A stretch of 64,000 nt of DNA. Origin: Bacteroidota bacterium. Lineage in GTDB: Bacteria; Bacteroidota; Bacteroidia; Chitinophagales; Chitinophagaceae. The notes beneath the pieces were generated by a model that was not told where the DNA came from, made no database searches, and saw only the letters and a list, made by a program, of their open reading frames with translations. Location of the stretch: the NCBI GenBank assembly GCA_018970395.1, contig JAGWWM010000010.1, positions 1 to 64,000 on the forward strand, given 5' to 3'. Below, one piece after another: positions 35,787 to 45,582 of this stretch. The position numbers and the translations under genes are program-made. Positions within the stretch are counted from its first letter, which is position 1, and every line of letters begins with the position of its first letter.

Positions 35787-36923
35787 TTAATTGGTGGCAA
35801 TGGCTTTTTTGAGTCGATCAATAAAAAGATCGGCAGCTTCCATCGTTAATGCCATACTTGGCAATAACCTTACTGTATTGGGTTTTGCTTCTCCGGTAAA
35901 CACCCGATATTCATTCAGTAAACGACTTCTGAGTTTTGAATGGGATTCCGGTAAATCAAAGCCAATCATTAATCCTCTTCCTCTCAGATTTTGAACAATA
36001 TCAATTTTAGAAAGTGACTGTATCAGATGATTACCTACCATTATTGCATTTTGCATCAACCTTTCTTCCTCCATCACTTCGAGAACCGCAAGCGCTGCCG
36101 CACAGGCAAGATGATTGCCTCCGAAAGTAGTACCGAGTTGAAAATGTTTAGGCTGAATATGCGGTGCAATTAAAATTCCTCCTATTGGAAAACCATTACC
36201 CATCCCCTTAGCCATGGAGTAGATATCTGCATTCACTCCTGCTACATCATGACTAAAAAACAATCCGGTTCTGCCGTAACCACATTGCACCCCATCAGCG
36301 ATATAAAGTGCGCCGTACTGATCACATAGTTTTCTGATTAGCCGAAGAAAAGTAATAGATGCTTCCCGAATACCACCCACACCTTGTATTCCTTCGATGA
36401 TAACAGAAGATATTTCATTGCCATATTTTTCAAAACAATCAATCAATGCTGCTTCATCATTGAAGGGAAGAAAAATCACATGATCGTTTTCATTAACCGG
36501 AGCTGAGTAATTTTTATTATCTGTCGCGCTCACCGCCAAAGAAGTTCTGCCATGAAATGCTTTTGTAAATGCGATGATCTTTTTTCTTCCGTTATGAAAA
36601 CTTGCCAGCTTCAGCGCATTTTCATTTGCTTCCGCACCGCTGTTGCACAAAAAAAGTTGATAGTCGTTTTTTCCGCTGACCTGTCCGAGCTTGTCGGCCA
36701 GCTGTTGTTGTAATGGGATAATAATTGAGTTCGAATAAAACGCAATCTTATTTAACTGTTCTTCAATGCGGGCTTTCCATTTGGGATGTGCATGTCCGAT
36801 GCTGATGACCGCATGTCCACCATACATATCGAGGTATTCATTGCCATAATTATCCCACACGATAGAACCTTTTGCTTTTTCAATGCAAATATTATTAAGA
36901 GGATATACATCAAATAATTTCAT
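35787..36923 (-). CDS. argD: Acetylornithine aminotransferase
   Basis: 378 residues, class III PLP aminotransferase. Motifs: YLDMYGGHAVISIGHAHP, SGAEANENALKLA, FHGRTSLAVSAT, and YIADGVQCGYGRTGLFFSHD; the PLP lysine lies in YSMAKGMGNGFPIGG. Interconverts N-acylglutamate semialdehyde and N-acylornithine. Only 10 bp separate it from argF'. Somewhat shorter than enteric ArgD but complete. Confidence 0.93.
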   Translation of the reverse strand: MKLFDVYPLNNICIEKAKGSIVWDNYGNEYLDMYGGHAVISIGHAHPKWKARIEEQLNKIAFYSNSIIIPLQQQLADKLGQVSGKNDYQLFLCNSGAEANENALKLASFHNGRKKIIAFTKAFHGRTSLAVSATDNKNYSAPVNENDHVIFLPFNDEAALIDCFEKYGNEISSVIIEGIQGVGGIREASITFLRLIRKLCDQYGALYIADGVQCGYGRTGLFFSHDVAGVNADIYSMAKGMGNGFPIGGILIAPHIQPKHFQLGTTFGGNHLACAAALAVLEVMEEERLMQNAIMVGNHLIQSLSKIDIVQNLRGRGLMIGFDLPESHSKLRSRLLNEYRVFTGEAKPNTVRLLPSMALTMEAADLFIDRLKKAIATN

Positions 36924-37014
36924 ATGTGTATTAGTTGTTATCTGTAATGGTCATATGTTATGCCCTTAATATTCATCACAGTTGGTATCAGTCAATCGTT
37001 ATGGGCATTTCATA

Positions 37015-38034
37015 CTAAAAGAAATTCGCTTTTAATTGTAATCCGGTCGTCTCTTCCAATCCAAACATCAGATTCATATTCTGCACCGCTTGTCCGCTTG
37101 CCCCTTTCAATAAATTATCAATGGCCGAATGAATAACCAGCTGATGCCCGACTTTCTCCAATTGAATCAGACATTTATTAGTATTGACAACTTGCTTTAG
37201 GAAAAGTGACCTGCTGATTACATTAGTGAATGGATGTTCTTCATAATAAGATATGTACAATTGCTGGAGCTCCTCTAAAGATAAATCGCATTTGAGTTGA
37301 CTACTGATGAAAATCCCTCTAGTAAAATCACCCCTCCAGGGAATGAAATTCAAATTTGTTTCACTTTTATGTTCAGTTGGCTTACTTGCATTAAGTGTAA
37401 AACAAACTTCCGGCACATGTTGATGCGATAGTGTTTTATAAGCCTGAATATTATTCGCTCTCCAGCTGAAATGCGAAGTGTCCGACATTCCTGCGCCCGC
37501 ACCGGTGCTACCGGTTATTCCGGTTGTATATACATCTCCCAATATTCCTGCTTTTGCGAGTGGCAACAATCCCAATTGTATCGCCGTTGCAAAACAACCC
37601 GGATTGGCAACATATTGAGCAGATTGAATTAATGTCTTGTTGACTTCCGGCAATCCGTAAACAAATTTGATTCCGTGATATTCCGGAACAGGATTGCTTG
37701 CCGTTGCCCGATGATCATTGGAAAGATCTATGATTTTTACAGATGCAGGAATATCGTGTTGTCCTAAAAAAATTTTTGCGTCGCCATGCGCCAGGCAAAG
37801 AAATAGCAGGTCGATATCATTGAGTGATAATTCTCTGGTGAAGCACCATTCAGCATCACCAACAAGATCGGCATGAATGCTGCTGATCGGTTTTCCTGCT
37901 TGCGAATTACTCTGTACAAATTGAATCACCGCATTCGGATGATGGATGAGTAAACGAATGAGCTCACCTCCGGTGTAACCGGCACCACCGATAATTCCCA
38001 CTCTTATTTTATTCAACGAATGCATAAAGCTCAT
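37015..38034 (-). CDS. argC: N-acetyl-gamma-glutamyl-phosphate reductase
   Basis: 339 residues. NADP-binding start VGIIGGAGYTGGELIRLL; catalytic Cys in VANPGCFATAIQLGLLPL; TGSTGAGAGMSDTSHFSWRANN and the catalytic-His region SHQHVPEV. Reduces acylglutamyl phosphate to the semialdehyde. The start codon overlaps the argG stop by one or two bases, indicating coupling; a Met four codons in is an alternative start. Confidence 0.94.
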   Translation of the reverse strand: MSFMHSLNKIRVGIIGGAGYTGGELIRLLIHHPNAVIQFVQSNSQAGKPISSIHADLVGDAEWCFTRELSLNDIDLLFLCLAHGDAKIFLGQHDIPASVKIIDLSNDHRATASNPVPEYHGIKFVYGLPEVNKTLIQSAQYVANPGCFATAIQLGLLPLAKAGILGDVYTTGITGSTGAGAGMSDTSHFSWRANNIQAYKTLSHQHVPEVCFTLNASKPTEHKSETNLNFIPWRGDFTRGIFISSQLKCDLSLEELQQLYISYYEEHPFTNVISRSLFLKQVVNTNKCLIQLEKVGHQLVIHSAIDNLLKGASGQAVQNMNLMFGLEETTGLQLKANFF

Positions 38035-39245
38035 TATTTATATTCTTCACTTTGATGTACCGATTGCCAGATACGAGTCTGATTACCGAAGATGGTACTG
38101 AATCCACGCACGTCATTGCCGGTATAGCCTGTATTCATCTCGCCATATTTGCCGAAGCGACTACTCATCAGATCATATTTGCTTTCTATCCCATGAATCA
38201 GAAAACGATAGGGGAGAAGCTCAATAAAGACTTTCCCGCTGACCGACTGCTGACTGTTTTCAAAATATGCCTCGATATCACGCATTACCGGATCGAGGAT
38301 TTGTCCTTCGTGCAACCAGTTGCCATAAAATTGAGCCAGGGTATCTTTCCATTGCAGTTGCCATTTGGTGAGCACATGTTTTTCCAGCGCATGATGTGAT
38401 TTTAAAATAATCATCGGAGCCGCAGCTTCAAAACCGACTCTTCCTTTAATGCCGATGATGGTGTCGCCAATATGAATATCTCTTCCGATGCCATAAGCGC
38501 CGGCCATTTGTTGTAACGCAATAATGAGTTGTGAAGGATGGTCATATCTCACCCCATTCAACTGCACCGGTTCACCCTTTTCAAAGCTCAATTCAATCAT
38601 CGTTGAATCGTTTGCGGTGCATGCAGTAGGCCAGGCTTCTTCCGGCAGCATGCCTTTGCTGTTGAGGGTTTCTTTTCCTCCTACGCTGGTGCCCCATAGT
38701 CCTTTATTAATACTGTAAGCCGCTTTTTCAAAATTCATTACAATGCCTTTTTCTTTCAGATATTCTATCTCTGCTTCCCGACTCAGCTGCCTATCGCGGA
38801 TGGGCGTAATGATTTCAACACCCGGAATCATGATATGAAAGATCATATCGAAGCGCACCTGATCGTTGCCAGCGCCGGTGCTGCCATGCGCAACCGCATC
38901 AGCATTTAATTTTTTCACCTGCTCTGCAATGTGAAGAGCTTGCATTAAACGTTCTGCGCTTACACTGAGCGGGTAGGTATTATTCTTGAGACAGTTTCCG
39001 AAAATCAGGTATTTGAGAATGCGGTCGTAGTAGTCTTTTACTGCATCCACTGTTGTATGCGATACAACGCCAAGCTGATACGCATGTTGTTCGATTTTAT
39101 CCAGTTCTGCTTTGGTAAACCCACCTGTATTCACAATGATGCTATGCACTTCATATCCTTTTTCTTCACTCAGATATTTTGCGCAATAGGTGGTGTCCAA
39201 TCCACCGCTGAAACCCAGTACTACTTTTTTGTTTGATTGGTTCAT
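38034..39245 (-). CDS. argG: Argininosuccinate synthase
   Basis: 403 residues. ATP-pyrophosphatase P-loop VLGFSGGLDTTYCAKYL at the N-terminus, then AHGSTGAGNDQVRFDM, and GKETLNSKGMLPEEAWPT. Joins citrulline and aspartate. Preceded by the GNAT gene after 7 bp and followed directly by argC. Confidence 0.93.
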   Translation of the reverse strand: MNQSNKKVVLGFSGGLDTTYCAKYLSEEKGYEVHSIIVNTGGFTKAELDKIEQHAYQLGVVSHTTVDAVKDYYDRILKYLIFGNCLKNNTYPLSVSAERLMQALHIAEQVKKLNADAVAHGSTGAGNDQVRFDMIFHIMIPGVEIITPIRDRQLSREAEIEYLKEKGIVMNFEKAAYSINKGLWGTSVGGKETLNSKGMLPEEAWPTACTANDSTMIELSFEKGEPVQLNGVRYDHPSQLIIALQQMAGAYGIGRDIHIGDTIIGIKGRVGFEAAAPMIILKSHHALEKHVLTKWQLQWKDTLAQFYGNWLHEGQILDPVMRDIEAYFENSQQSVSGKVFIELLPYRFLIHGIESKYDLMSSRFGKYGEMNTGYTGNDVRGFSTIFGNQTRIWQSVHQSEEYK

Positions 39246-39252
39246 ATTCTGA

Positions 39253-39954
39253 TTAAAAAATGGAGATCGTGATTTTTTTATCCTTGCTGTTTTCTTTTTT
39301 ATCCATCCCCTTACGCAACAGCTTCAAAAACTTCCATTCCTTAAAGCGTATCAATCGTTCGATTACGCTCTTTTTTTCCTGAAAGAACTTTTGTGTTTCT
39401 TCAGGTTCATAGTGATCTGCCGGATCATAAAGCATCGCTGTACACATGCAATTCTTTCTTTCCTTGCTGATAAGAATGTCATAGTTCACACAGCTTTTGC
39501 AACCCGCCCAGAATTCTTCATCCTGTGTGAGTTCGCTGTAGGTAACCGGTTCATAACCCAGCTCGCTGTTGATCTTCATCACCGCTAGTCCGGTGGTGAG
39601 ACCAAATATTTTTGCTCCGGGATATAATGTTCTGCTCAGTTCAAATATTTTTTTCTTGATGGATTTTGCTACTCCGCTTTTTCTGTAAGCCGGACTTACA
39701 ATCAATCCGCTGTTCGCCACGAATGCGCCATGACTCCAGGTTTCAATATAGCAGAAGCCAAGCCATTCTCCCGAATCAGTAAGCGCAATAACAGCTTTCC
39801 CTTCCTGCATTTTTTTGATGATGTATTCCGGACTTCTTTTAGCAATGCCGGTGCCACGTGCCTTAGCGCTTTCTTCCATACAAGTAGTTATTGCTACTGC
39901 GTGAATGGAATCGTTGCTGTTGGCAACTCGTATAATAATATTTTGTTCGGCCAT
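39253..39954 (-). CDS. GNAT N-acetyltransferase leading the arg operon (candidate N-acylglutamate synthase)
   Basis: 233 residues with one GNAT domain (EWLGFCYIETWSHGAFVANSGLIVSPAYRKSGVAKSIKKKI, where the R-x-x-G-V-A segment binds acyl-CoA). It is the first gene of a complete arginine operon that contains neither argA nor argJ, so it is the natural candidate for the missing first step, acylation of glutamate. After the GNAT core comes a Cys-containing stretch, CKSC and CMCTAML, unusual for the family and perhaps a metal or redox site. The charged C-terminal tail ends KKITISIF. Function is inferred from context. Confidence 0.7.
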   Translation of the reverse strand: MAEQNIIIRVANSNDSIHAVAITTCMEESAKARGTGIAKRSPEYIIKKMQEGKAVIALTDSGEWLGFCYIETWSHGAFVANSGLIVSPAYRKSGVAKSIKKKIFELSRTLYPGAKIFGLTTGLAVMKINSELGYEPVTYSELTQDEEFWAGCKSCVNYDILISKERKNCMCTAMLYDPADHYEPEETQKFFQEKKSVIERLIRFKEWKFLKLLRKGMDKKENSKDKKITISIF

Positions 39955-40174
39955 GTTGAATGAAAACTTCTAATCTGAAACGGATTACCAATCCAAAAAG
40001 AGAACGAGGGATAGCTTCACTGACAGGGGTCTTGGTGAGTGACTGGTCCTGTCAGAATGCGCGTCGGCATGATAGGCATTTATACATGCGCGTAATGGAG
40101 TTAAAACAAAGGAATGAAGACAATGGTCGCATTGCTTTGAAATTAGAATTCGATTAGAGGATTGTTTGCGGTTG

Positions 40175-40182
40175 CAAAAATA
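40175..40182 (-). promoter_or_regulatory. Possible -7 element of the arg operon
   Basis: TATTTTTG on the minus strand matches TAnnTTTG, but no TTTG lies at the right distance upstream. If used, the operon has a leader of about 210 nt containing the hairpins noted in this gap. Confidence 0.3.
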
Positions 40183-40272
40183 TACAATGAATTTATGTAA
40201 AAAGAAAAAATATAGCTAACAAACGTACGGCAACAACAATGTTTTCTTCCAATGAAATGCTTGAATGATTTC

Positions 40273-40303
40273 TTTGCTGCAAAGCGGATATGTCTTTTCT
40301 TTG
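40273..40303 (+). promoter_or_regulatory. Promoter of eno
   Basis: TTTG (40273-40276), 19-nt spacer, TTTCTTTG (40296-40303), one mismatch to TAnnTTTG. Start of transcription would be near 40310, about 40 nt before the eno ATG. Confidence 0.4.
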
Positions 40304-40342
40304 CAGCGAAATTTTAGTCGTTCATTTTCAATAAAAATTTAA

Positions 40343-41644
<1,302 letters not shown>

Positions 41645-41670
41645 GCGGTATTTTCCTGCTATTAGAAGAG

Positions 41671-41955
41671 ATGAAAATTTTCATAACAATTTTTAAAAAC
41701 AAGTATGTGCTTTCGGCCATCGCTTTTCTGATATGGCTTGCTTTCTTTGACAGAAATGATTTCTTTGCTCAATATGAGCGTTCGAAAAAATTAAAGGAAC
41801 TCAAAGAAAGCAGCCATTACTATGACGTAAAAATAAACGATGCGGCTACAGAGCTCCGAAGAAGAGAAGCCGATCCTGCTGCATTCGAAAAGTTGGCTCG
41901 TGAAAAATATTACATGCGTAAACCCGGAGAAGATCTGTATATTTTTGAGGAATAA
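41671..41955 (+). CDS. FtsB/DivIC-like septum formation initiator
   Basis: 94 residues: an N-terminal membrane helix (YVLSAIAFLIWLAFF), then a coiled coil (YERSKKLKELKESSHYYDVKINDAATELRRREADP) and the family's ending FEKLAREKYYMRKPGEDLYIFEE. This is the small bitopic division protein that joins FtsL and FtsQ at the septum. Position after eno matches FtsB/DivIC genes elsewhere. Confidence 0.85.
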   Translation: MKIFITIFKNKYVLSAIAFLIWLAFFDRNDFFAQYERSKKLKELKESSHYYDVKINDAATELRRREADPAAFEKLAREKYYMRKPGEDLYIFEE

Positions 41956-42014
41956 TACACTTTTACGCAATAAATCTATCAAATACTGCGTTTTTTAGGC
42001 AAATTCAAATAGAA

Positions 42015-42251
42015 ATGAGTTGCCAATATACTCCCGAAGATCTGCTTTTATACCTTTATAAAGAAACCTCTCCCAAGCAAACAGCCGAAATAGAAGAAGC
42101 TTTACAGAACGACTGGACTTTGATGGAAAAATGTAAAGTATTAAAAGCGGGTATGAATGGGCTGGATAAGGCTTTTTCATCACCACGTACGGAAGCCATC
42201 CTTCATATCATGCGCTACGCAGCTTCAACTACACCATCAGTTTTTCAATAG
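42015..42251 (+). CDS. Small conserved protein of unknown function
   Basis: 78 residues, MSCQYTPEDLLLYLYKETS... with ATG at 42015. No signal peptide, no membrane helix; two Cys. The N-terminal half (TPEDLLLYLYKETSPKQTAEIEEALQ) resembles the helical start of anti-sigma-factor zinc-finger proteins but lacks the HxxxCxxC motif. Sits between ftsB/divIC and nth, probably on their transcript. Confidence 0.6.
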   Translation: MSCQYTPEDLLLYLYKETSPKQTAEIEEALQNDWTLMEKCKVLKAGMNGLDKAFSSPRTEAILHIMRYAASTTPSVFQ

Positions 42252-42310
42252 TTCCTCTGCATCAATTTTATTCCTTCTTGATTATTTGAGCTTAGCTTTG
42301 TTTGAAAGCT

Positions 42311-42958
42311 ATGAGTAGAATTTCAAAAAAAGAACGATACAAACGGGTCATTGATTATTTCACCGAATTTAAGCCCAATGCAGAGACCGAGCTGCTTTAC
42401 GATAACCCCTTTCAATTACTGGTAGCCGTCATTTTATCCGCTCAATGTACAGATAAGAGGGTCAATATGACCACCCCTTCCATATTTCAAAAATATCCGG
42501 ACGCCAAGACAATGAGTGAGGCTGACTTTGATGAATTATTTGAACGCATTAAAAGCATTTCATACCCCAATAATAAAACCAAACATCTTATTGGGATGGC
42601 TCAAAAACTCATTGCTGATTTTAACGGCGTAGTGCCTTTAACGGTAGAAGAACTGGTAACCTTGCCAGGAGTAGGAAGAAAAACAGCCAATGTCATCACC
42701 TCTGTTATAGATGCCCAACCCAATATGGCGGTTGACACCCATGTTTTCAGGGTTAGCAAAAGAATCGGTTTGGTCAGTTCTACCTCTACAACACCACTGG
42801 CAGTAGAAAAAGAACTAATCAGACACTTTCCCAAAGAGCTGATTCATAAAGCACATCACTGGCTGATTTTGCATGGCAGATATACCTGTGTTGCCCGCAA
42901 TCCGAAATGTTCAGATTGCGGCTTATCTCCCTATTGTGCCGAATTTAACCGGCGTTAG
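42311..42958 (+). CDS. nth: Endonuclease III
   Basis: 215 residues from ATG 42311 (a TTG three codons earlier is less likely). Base-excision DNA glycosylase/AP lyase for oxidised pyrimidines. Helix-hairpin-helix [12 protein letters not shown] with the catalytic Lys nearby, catalytic Asp in [14 protein letters not shown], and the [4Fe-4S] loop C-x6-C-x2-C-x5-C ([17 protein letters not shown]). Its 3' end overlaps the 3' end of recA by 14 bp on the other strand. Confidence 0.96.
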   Translation: MSRISKKERYKRVIDYFTEFKPNAETELLYDNPFQLLVAVILSAQCTDKRVNMTTPSIFQKYPDAKTMSEADFDELFERIKSISYPNNKTKHLIGMAQKLIADFNGVVPLTVEELVTLPGVGRKTANVITSVIDAQPNMAVDTHVFRVSKRIGLVSSTSTTPLAVEKELIRHFPKELIHKAHHWLILHGRYTCVARNPKCSDCGLSPYCAEFNRR

Positions 42959-44027
42959 AAGCAGCACGAGCTTCCTTCAGCTTCTCACGGATAGCCGTTT
43001 CAATTTCATTGGCTAATTCAGGATTATCTGCAAGCAACTGCTTAACTGCATCTCTGCCTTGACCGAGTTTATCTCCTTTATAACTATACCAGCTGCCGCT
43101 TTTTTGAATGATCTCCAGCTCGGCACCCATATCAATGATTTCCCCATTCTTACTGATGCCTTCCCCAAAAATGATATCAAACTCCGCAGCTTTAAAAGGA
43201 GGAGCTACTTTGTTTTTTACAACTTTAACCTTTACATGGTTGCCGATTGCTTCATCACCATCCTTGATCTGACTCATTCTTCGAATATCCAGCCGAACGG
43301 ATGCATAAAACTTCAGGGCATTTCCTCCGGTAGTGGTTTCTGGATTACCAAACATCACGCCAATCTTCTCCCTCAACTGATTGATGAAAATACAAACCGT
43401 ATTGGTTTTATTAATTGTAGCAGTTAATTTACGGAGCGCCTGACTCATCAAACGAGCTTGCAATCCCATTTTACTGTCCCCCATTTCACCTTCTAATTCT
43501 CCTTTAGGCACCAGGGCTGCAACCGAATCAATCACCACCACATCCAACGCACCACTCAGAATCAAACGATCTGCAATTTCGAGCGCCTGCTCTCCGTAAT
43601 CGGGTTGGGAAATCAGGAGATTATCCACATCTACGCCTAGTTTCTGAGCATAAGAACTATCAAATGCATGTTCCGCATCAATGATGGCGCACATGCCACC
43701 TTTCTTTTGCGCTTCAGCAATAATATGGGTGGCAACAGTCGTTTTACCACTACTTTCAGGCCCGTATATTTCCACGATTCTTCCTTTAGGTACGCCGCCA
43801 ATCCCCAAAGCAGTGTCCAGCGCAATAGAACCGGTGGAGATGACTTCCATTTCGGTCACCCCTTTCTCATTCATCATCATCACACTGCCCTTTCCAAAAT
43901 CTTTGTCTATCTTGTCAATGGTCAACTTGAGCGCTTTGAGCTTCTCGTTGCTTTCTTTTGCATTTTCTGCTTTCATGTTTTCTTTTTCCTTTTTGGGTTT
44001 TCCATTCAAAATTAATGTGTCTTCCAT
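42945..44027 (-). CDS. recA: Recombinase RecA
   Basis: 360 residues from ATG 44027, whose position about 30 nt after the predicted transcription start supports it; a Met 17 codons in is the alternative. Walker [14 protein letters not shown], Walker [13 protein letters not shown], the allosteric [40 protein letters not shown], and the C-terminal acidic-poor tail. Strand exchange and SOS signalling. The upstream region carries three palindromes over the promoter. The N-terminal Lys/Glu-rich extension is common in Bacteroidota. Confidence 0.98.
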   Translation of the reverse strand: MEDTLILNGKPKKEKENMKAENAKESNEKLKALKLTIDKIDKDFGKGSVMMMNEKGVTEMEVISTGSIALDTALGIGGVPKGRIVEIYGPESSGKTTVATHIIAEAQKKGGMCAIIDAEHAFDSSYAQKLGVDVDNLLISQPDYGEQALEIADRLILSGALDVVVIDSVAALVPKGELEGEMGDSKMGLQARLMSQALRKLTATINKTNTVCIFINQLREKIGVMFGNPETTTGGNALKFYASVRLDIRRMSQIKDGDEAIGNHVKVKVVKNKVAPPFKAAEFDIIFGEGISKNGEIIDMGAELEIIQKSGSWYSYKGDKLGQGRDAVKQLLADNPELANEIETAIREKLKEARAASNAG

Positions 44028-44052
44028 AACTGTTTGTTTTTAATTGTGAACA

Positions 44053-44104
44053 CTAAATTGTTTAGCAAAAATATGCTAAATATTTTAGATGCCAAATTTT
44101 TTAG
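44053..44104 (-). promoter_or_regulatory. Three CTAAA-N3-TTTAG palindromes over the recA promoter
   Basis: CTAAATTGTTTAG (44053-44065), CTAAATATTTTAG (44076-44088) and CCAAATTTTTTAG (44092-44104, one mismatch). They cover the predicted start site, the spacer and the -33 box of the recA promoter respectively. Candidate repressor sites; the cognate protein could be an SOS-type repressor or the AbiEi antitoxin encoded on the other side. Confidence 0.6.
44066..44096 (-). promoter_or_regulatory. recA promoter
   Basis: On the minus strand TTTG (44096-44093), 19-nt spacer, TATTTTTG (44073-44066): a full match to the Bacteroidota consensus. Start expected near 44059, leader about 30 nt. Confidence 0.75.
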
Positions 44105-44166
44105 CAAAAACTTTGTTAATTCGTCTGCTCGGTTTTAATTTTCCTTTTTTTATTTCTAAATATTAC

Positions 44167-44174
44167 TAAATTTG
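44167..44174 (+). promoter_or_regulatory. Possible -7 element of the AbiE operon
   Basis: TAAATTTG matches TAnnTTTG 18 bp before the antitoxin ATG. No good -33 box. Two direct CTAAA half-sites (44156-44160, 44166-44170) overlap it, the same half-site as in the recA palindromes. Confidence 0.35.
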
Positions 44175-44191
44175 TGAAAAAATAGAAATAA

Positions 44192-44800
44192 ATGTATCAA
44201 CGATTTCGGGAAACCTTCCATGATTTTCCGGTCATCACACTGCCGGATATTCACAAATCGTTTCCGGATTTTGATACAAAAAATTTGATCAACTGGCAAA
44301 AAAAAGGATACCTGATTAGACTCAGAAACGGGTATTATCTCCTATCCGAAAATAAAAGGGATGAATATCTGGTTTATAAAATCGCAAATAAACTTTACAA
44401 TCCTTCCTATGTGTCGCTAGAGTCGGCGCTGAGCTATTATGGCATCATTCCAGAAGCTGTGTACGCCATTCAATCTGTAACAACCCTTAAAACCTGTTCC
44501 TTTTCAACCAAAGTAGCAACTTTTAATTACAGAACCATTAAAAAGGAACTGTACTTTGGGTATCATCTTATCAAACAAGCCAATGCTAGTTTTCGGATGG
44601 CAACATTGGAAAAAGCGGTGTTGGATTTTTTATACCTGCGTGCTGACATAAAAGATGAGCCCGCTATTGAATCGCTGAGGTGGAACAAAGCAGCTATACA
44701 GCAACTGAATGAAAAAGCGCTGCTGGATTATTTAAGTATTTATCGTTCCCCTACTCTGGAAAAAAAGATTCAATTGATTAAAAAGTACAGCCATGCTTGA
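44192..44800 (+). CDS. abiEi: AbiEi-type antitoxin (type IV toxin-antitoxin)
   Basis: 202 residues. N-terminal winged-helix region (FPVITLPDIHKSFPDFDTKNLINWQKKGYLIRLRNGYYLL) typical of the AbiEi antitoxin domain, then the transcriptional-regulator part with YVSLESALSYYGIIPE and TVFRMATLEKAVLDFLYLR-like FRMATLEKAVLDFLYLRAD. The antitoxin blocks the partner nucleotidyltransferase toxin and normally represses its own operon through inverted repeats. Overlaps the toxin gene by 8 bp. Family confident, phage-defence role not shown. Confidence 0.85.
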   Translation: MYQRFRETFHDFPVITLPDIHKSFPDFDTKNLINWQKKGYLIRLRNGYYLLSENKRDEYLVYKIANKLYNPSYVSLESALSYYGIIPEAVYAIQSVTTLKTCSFSTKVATFNYRTIKKELYFGYHLIKQANASFRMATLEKAVLDFLYLRADIKDEPAIESLRWNKAAIQQLNEKALLDYLSIYRSPTLEKKIQLIKKYSHA

Positions 44801-45578
44801 TATTCATGAAATAGAACAATATTATCCGGAGAACCTAAGAATGTTTAAACGGTTTATGTTGCGAGAATACTTGCAATACAAGATTCTTGAAATCATCTTC
44901 AGTGGCCCCTTTGCAGATAAACTGGTTTTCCTGGGTGGCACTTGTCTGCGCTTAGTGTACGGCAATCAGCGTTTTTCAGAAGATTTAGACTTTGATAATT
45001 TTGATTTATCGGAAATAGAGTTTACAGAGATATCAGGAAATATTGAAAGACAACTCGATCTTATGGGATATAAAGCCGAAATCAGACAGATTGCCAAAGG
45101 GGCTTATCATTGCTATATGCGTTTTCCCAACTTGCTTTTTCAACAGGGATTATCCGGTTTTGAGGAAGAAAAAATATTAATCCAGCTGGATACAGAACCC
45201 CAGCATTTCAATTTCATTCCTGAACAGCCAATTTTAAATAAGTTTGATGTGTTCACCAAAATTTTATCCACTCCGCTCGATTTATTGATGGCACAAAAAT
45301 GTTATGCTGTTTTAAATCGCCCCCGGAATAAGGGACGCGATTTTTTTGATCTGGTTTTTTTAATGGGATTGAATATAAGTCCGAACATAGACTATATACA
45401 ACAGAAAACAGGCATACGCTCTACACTTGATCTTAAAAAAAGACTCATTGAAAAATGCAGTAAATTGAATATGGAAGAAATGGCAAAAGACGTTTCTCCC
45501 TTTTTATTTTCTCCCGATGATCAAAAGAAAGTAAAGTGGTTTGCTGACTATCTTGAAAAATATCAGTTTTTACAATAG
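44793..45578 (+). CDS. abiEii: AbiEii/AbiGii-type nucleotidyltransferase toxin
   Basis: 261 residues. Nucleotidyltransferase core LVFLGGTCLRLVYGNQRFSEDLDFDNFDL: the GG-T-LR and R-SEDLDF motifs of AbiEii with the metal-binding Asp pair. C-terminal motifs LLMAQKCYAVLNRPRNKGRDFFDLVFLM also match, with the Lys and RDFFDL of the family. AbiEii enzymes act as GTP-dependent nucleotidyltransferases or modify tRNA 3' ends, causing dormancy. Ends 5 bp from the convergent PspC gene. Motifs intact, so likely active. Confidence 0.87.
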   Translation: MLDIHEIEQYYPENLRMFKRFMLREYLQYKILEIIFSGPFADKLVFLGGTCLRLVYGNQRFSEDLDFDNFDLSEIEFTEISGNIERQLDLMGYKAEIRQIAKGAYHCYMRFPNLLFQQGLSGFEEEKILIQLDTEPQHFNFIPEQPILNKFDVFTKILSTPLDLLMAQKCYAVLNRPRNKGRDFFDLVFLMGLNISPNIDYIQQKTGIRSTLDLKKRLIEKCSKLNMEEMAKDVSPFLFSPDDQKKVKWFADYLEKYQFLQ

Positions 45579-45582
45579 CAGC

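Noticed and set aside
41964-41996. ACGCA...TGCGTTTTTT as terminator after the ftsB/divIC-like gene
   Set aside because: Only a 5-bp stem with a 17-nt loop, too weak to call.
44061-44080. TTTAGCA-N6-TGCTAAA inverted repeat as a separate operator
   Set aside because: It is formed by the inner halves of the two CTAAA-N3-TTTAG palindromes and explained by them.
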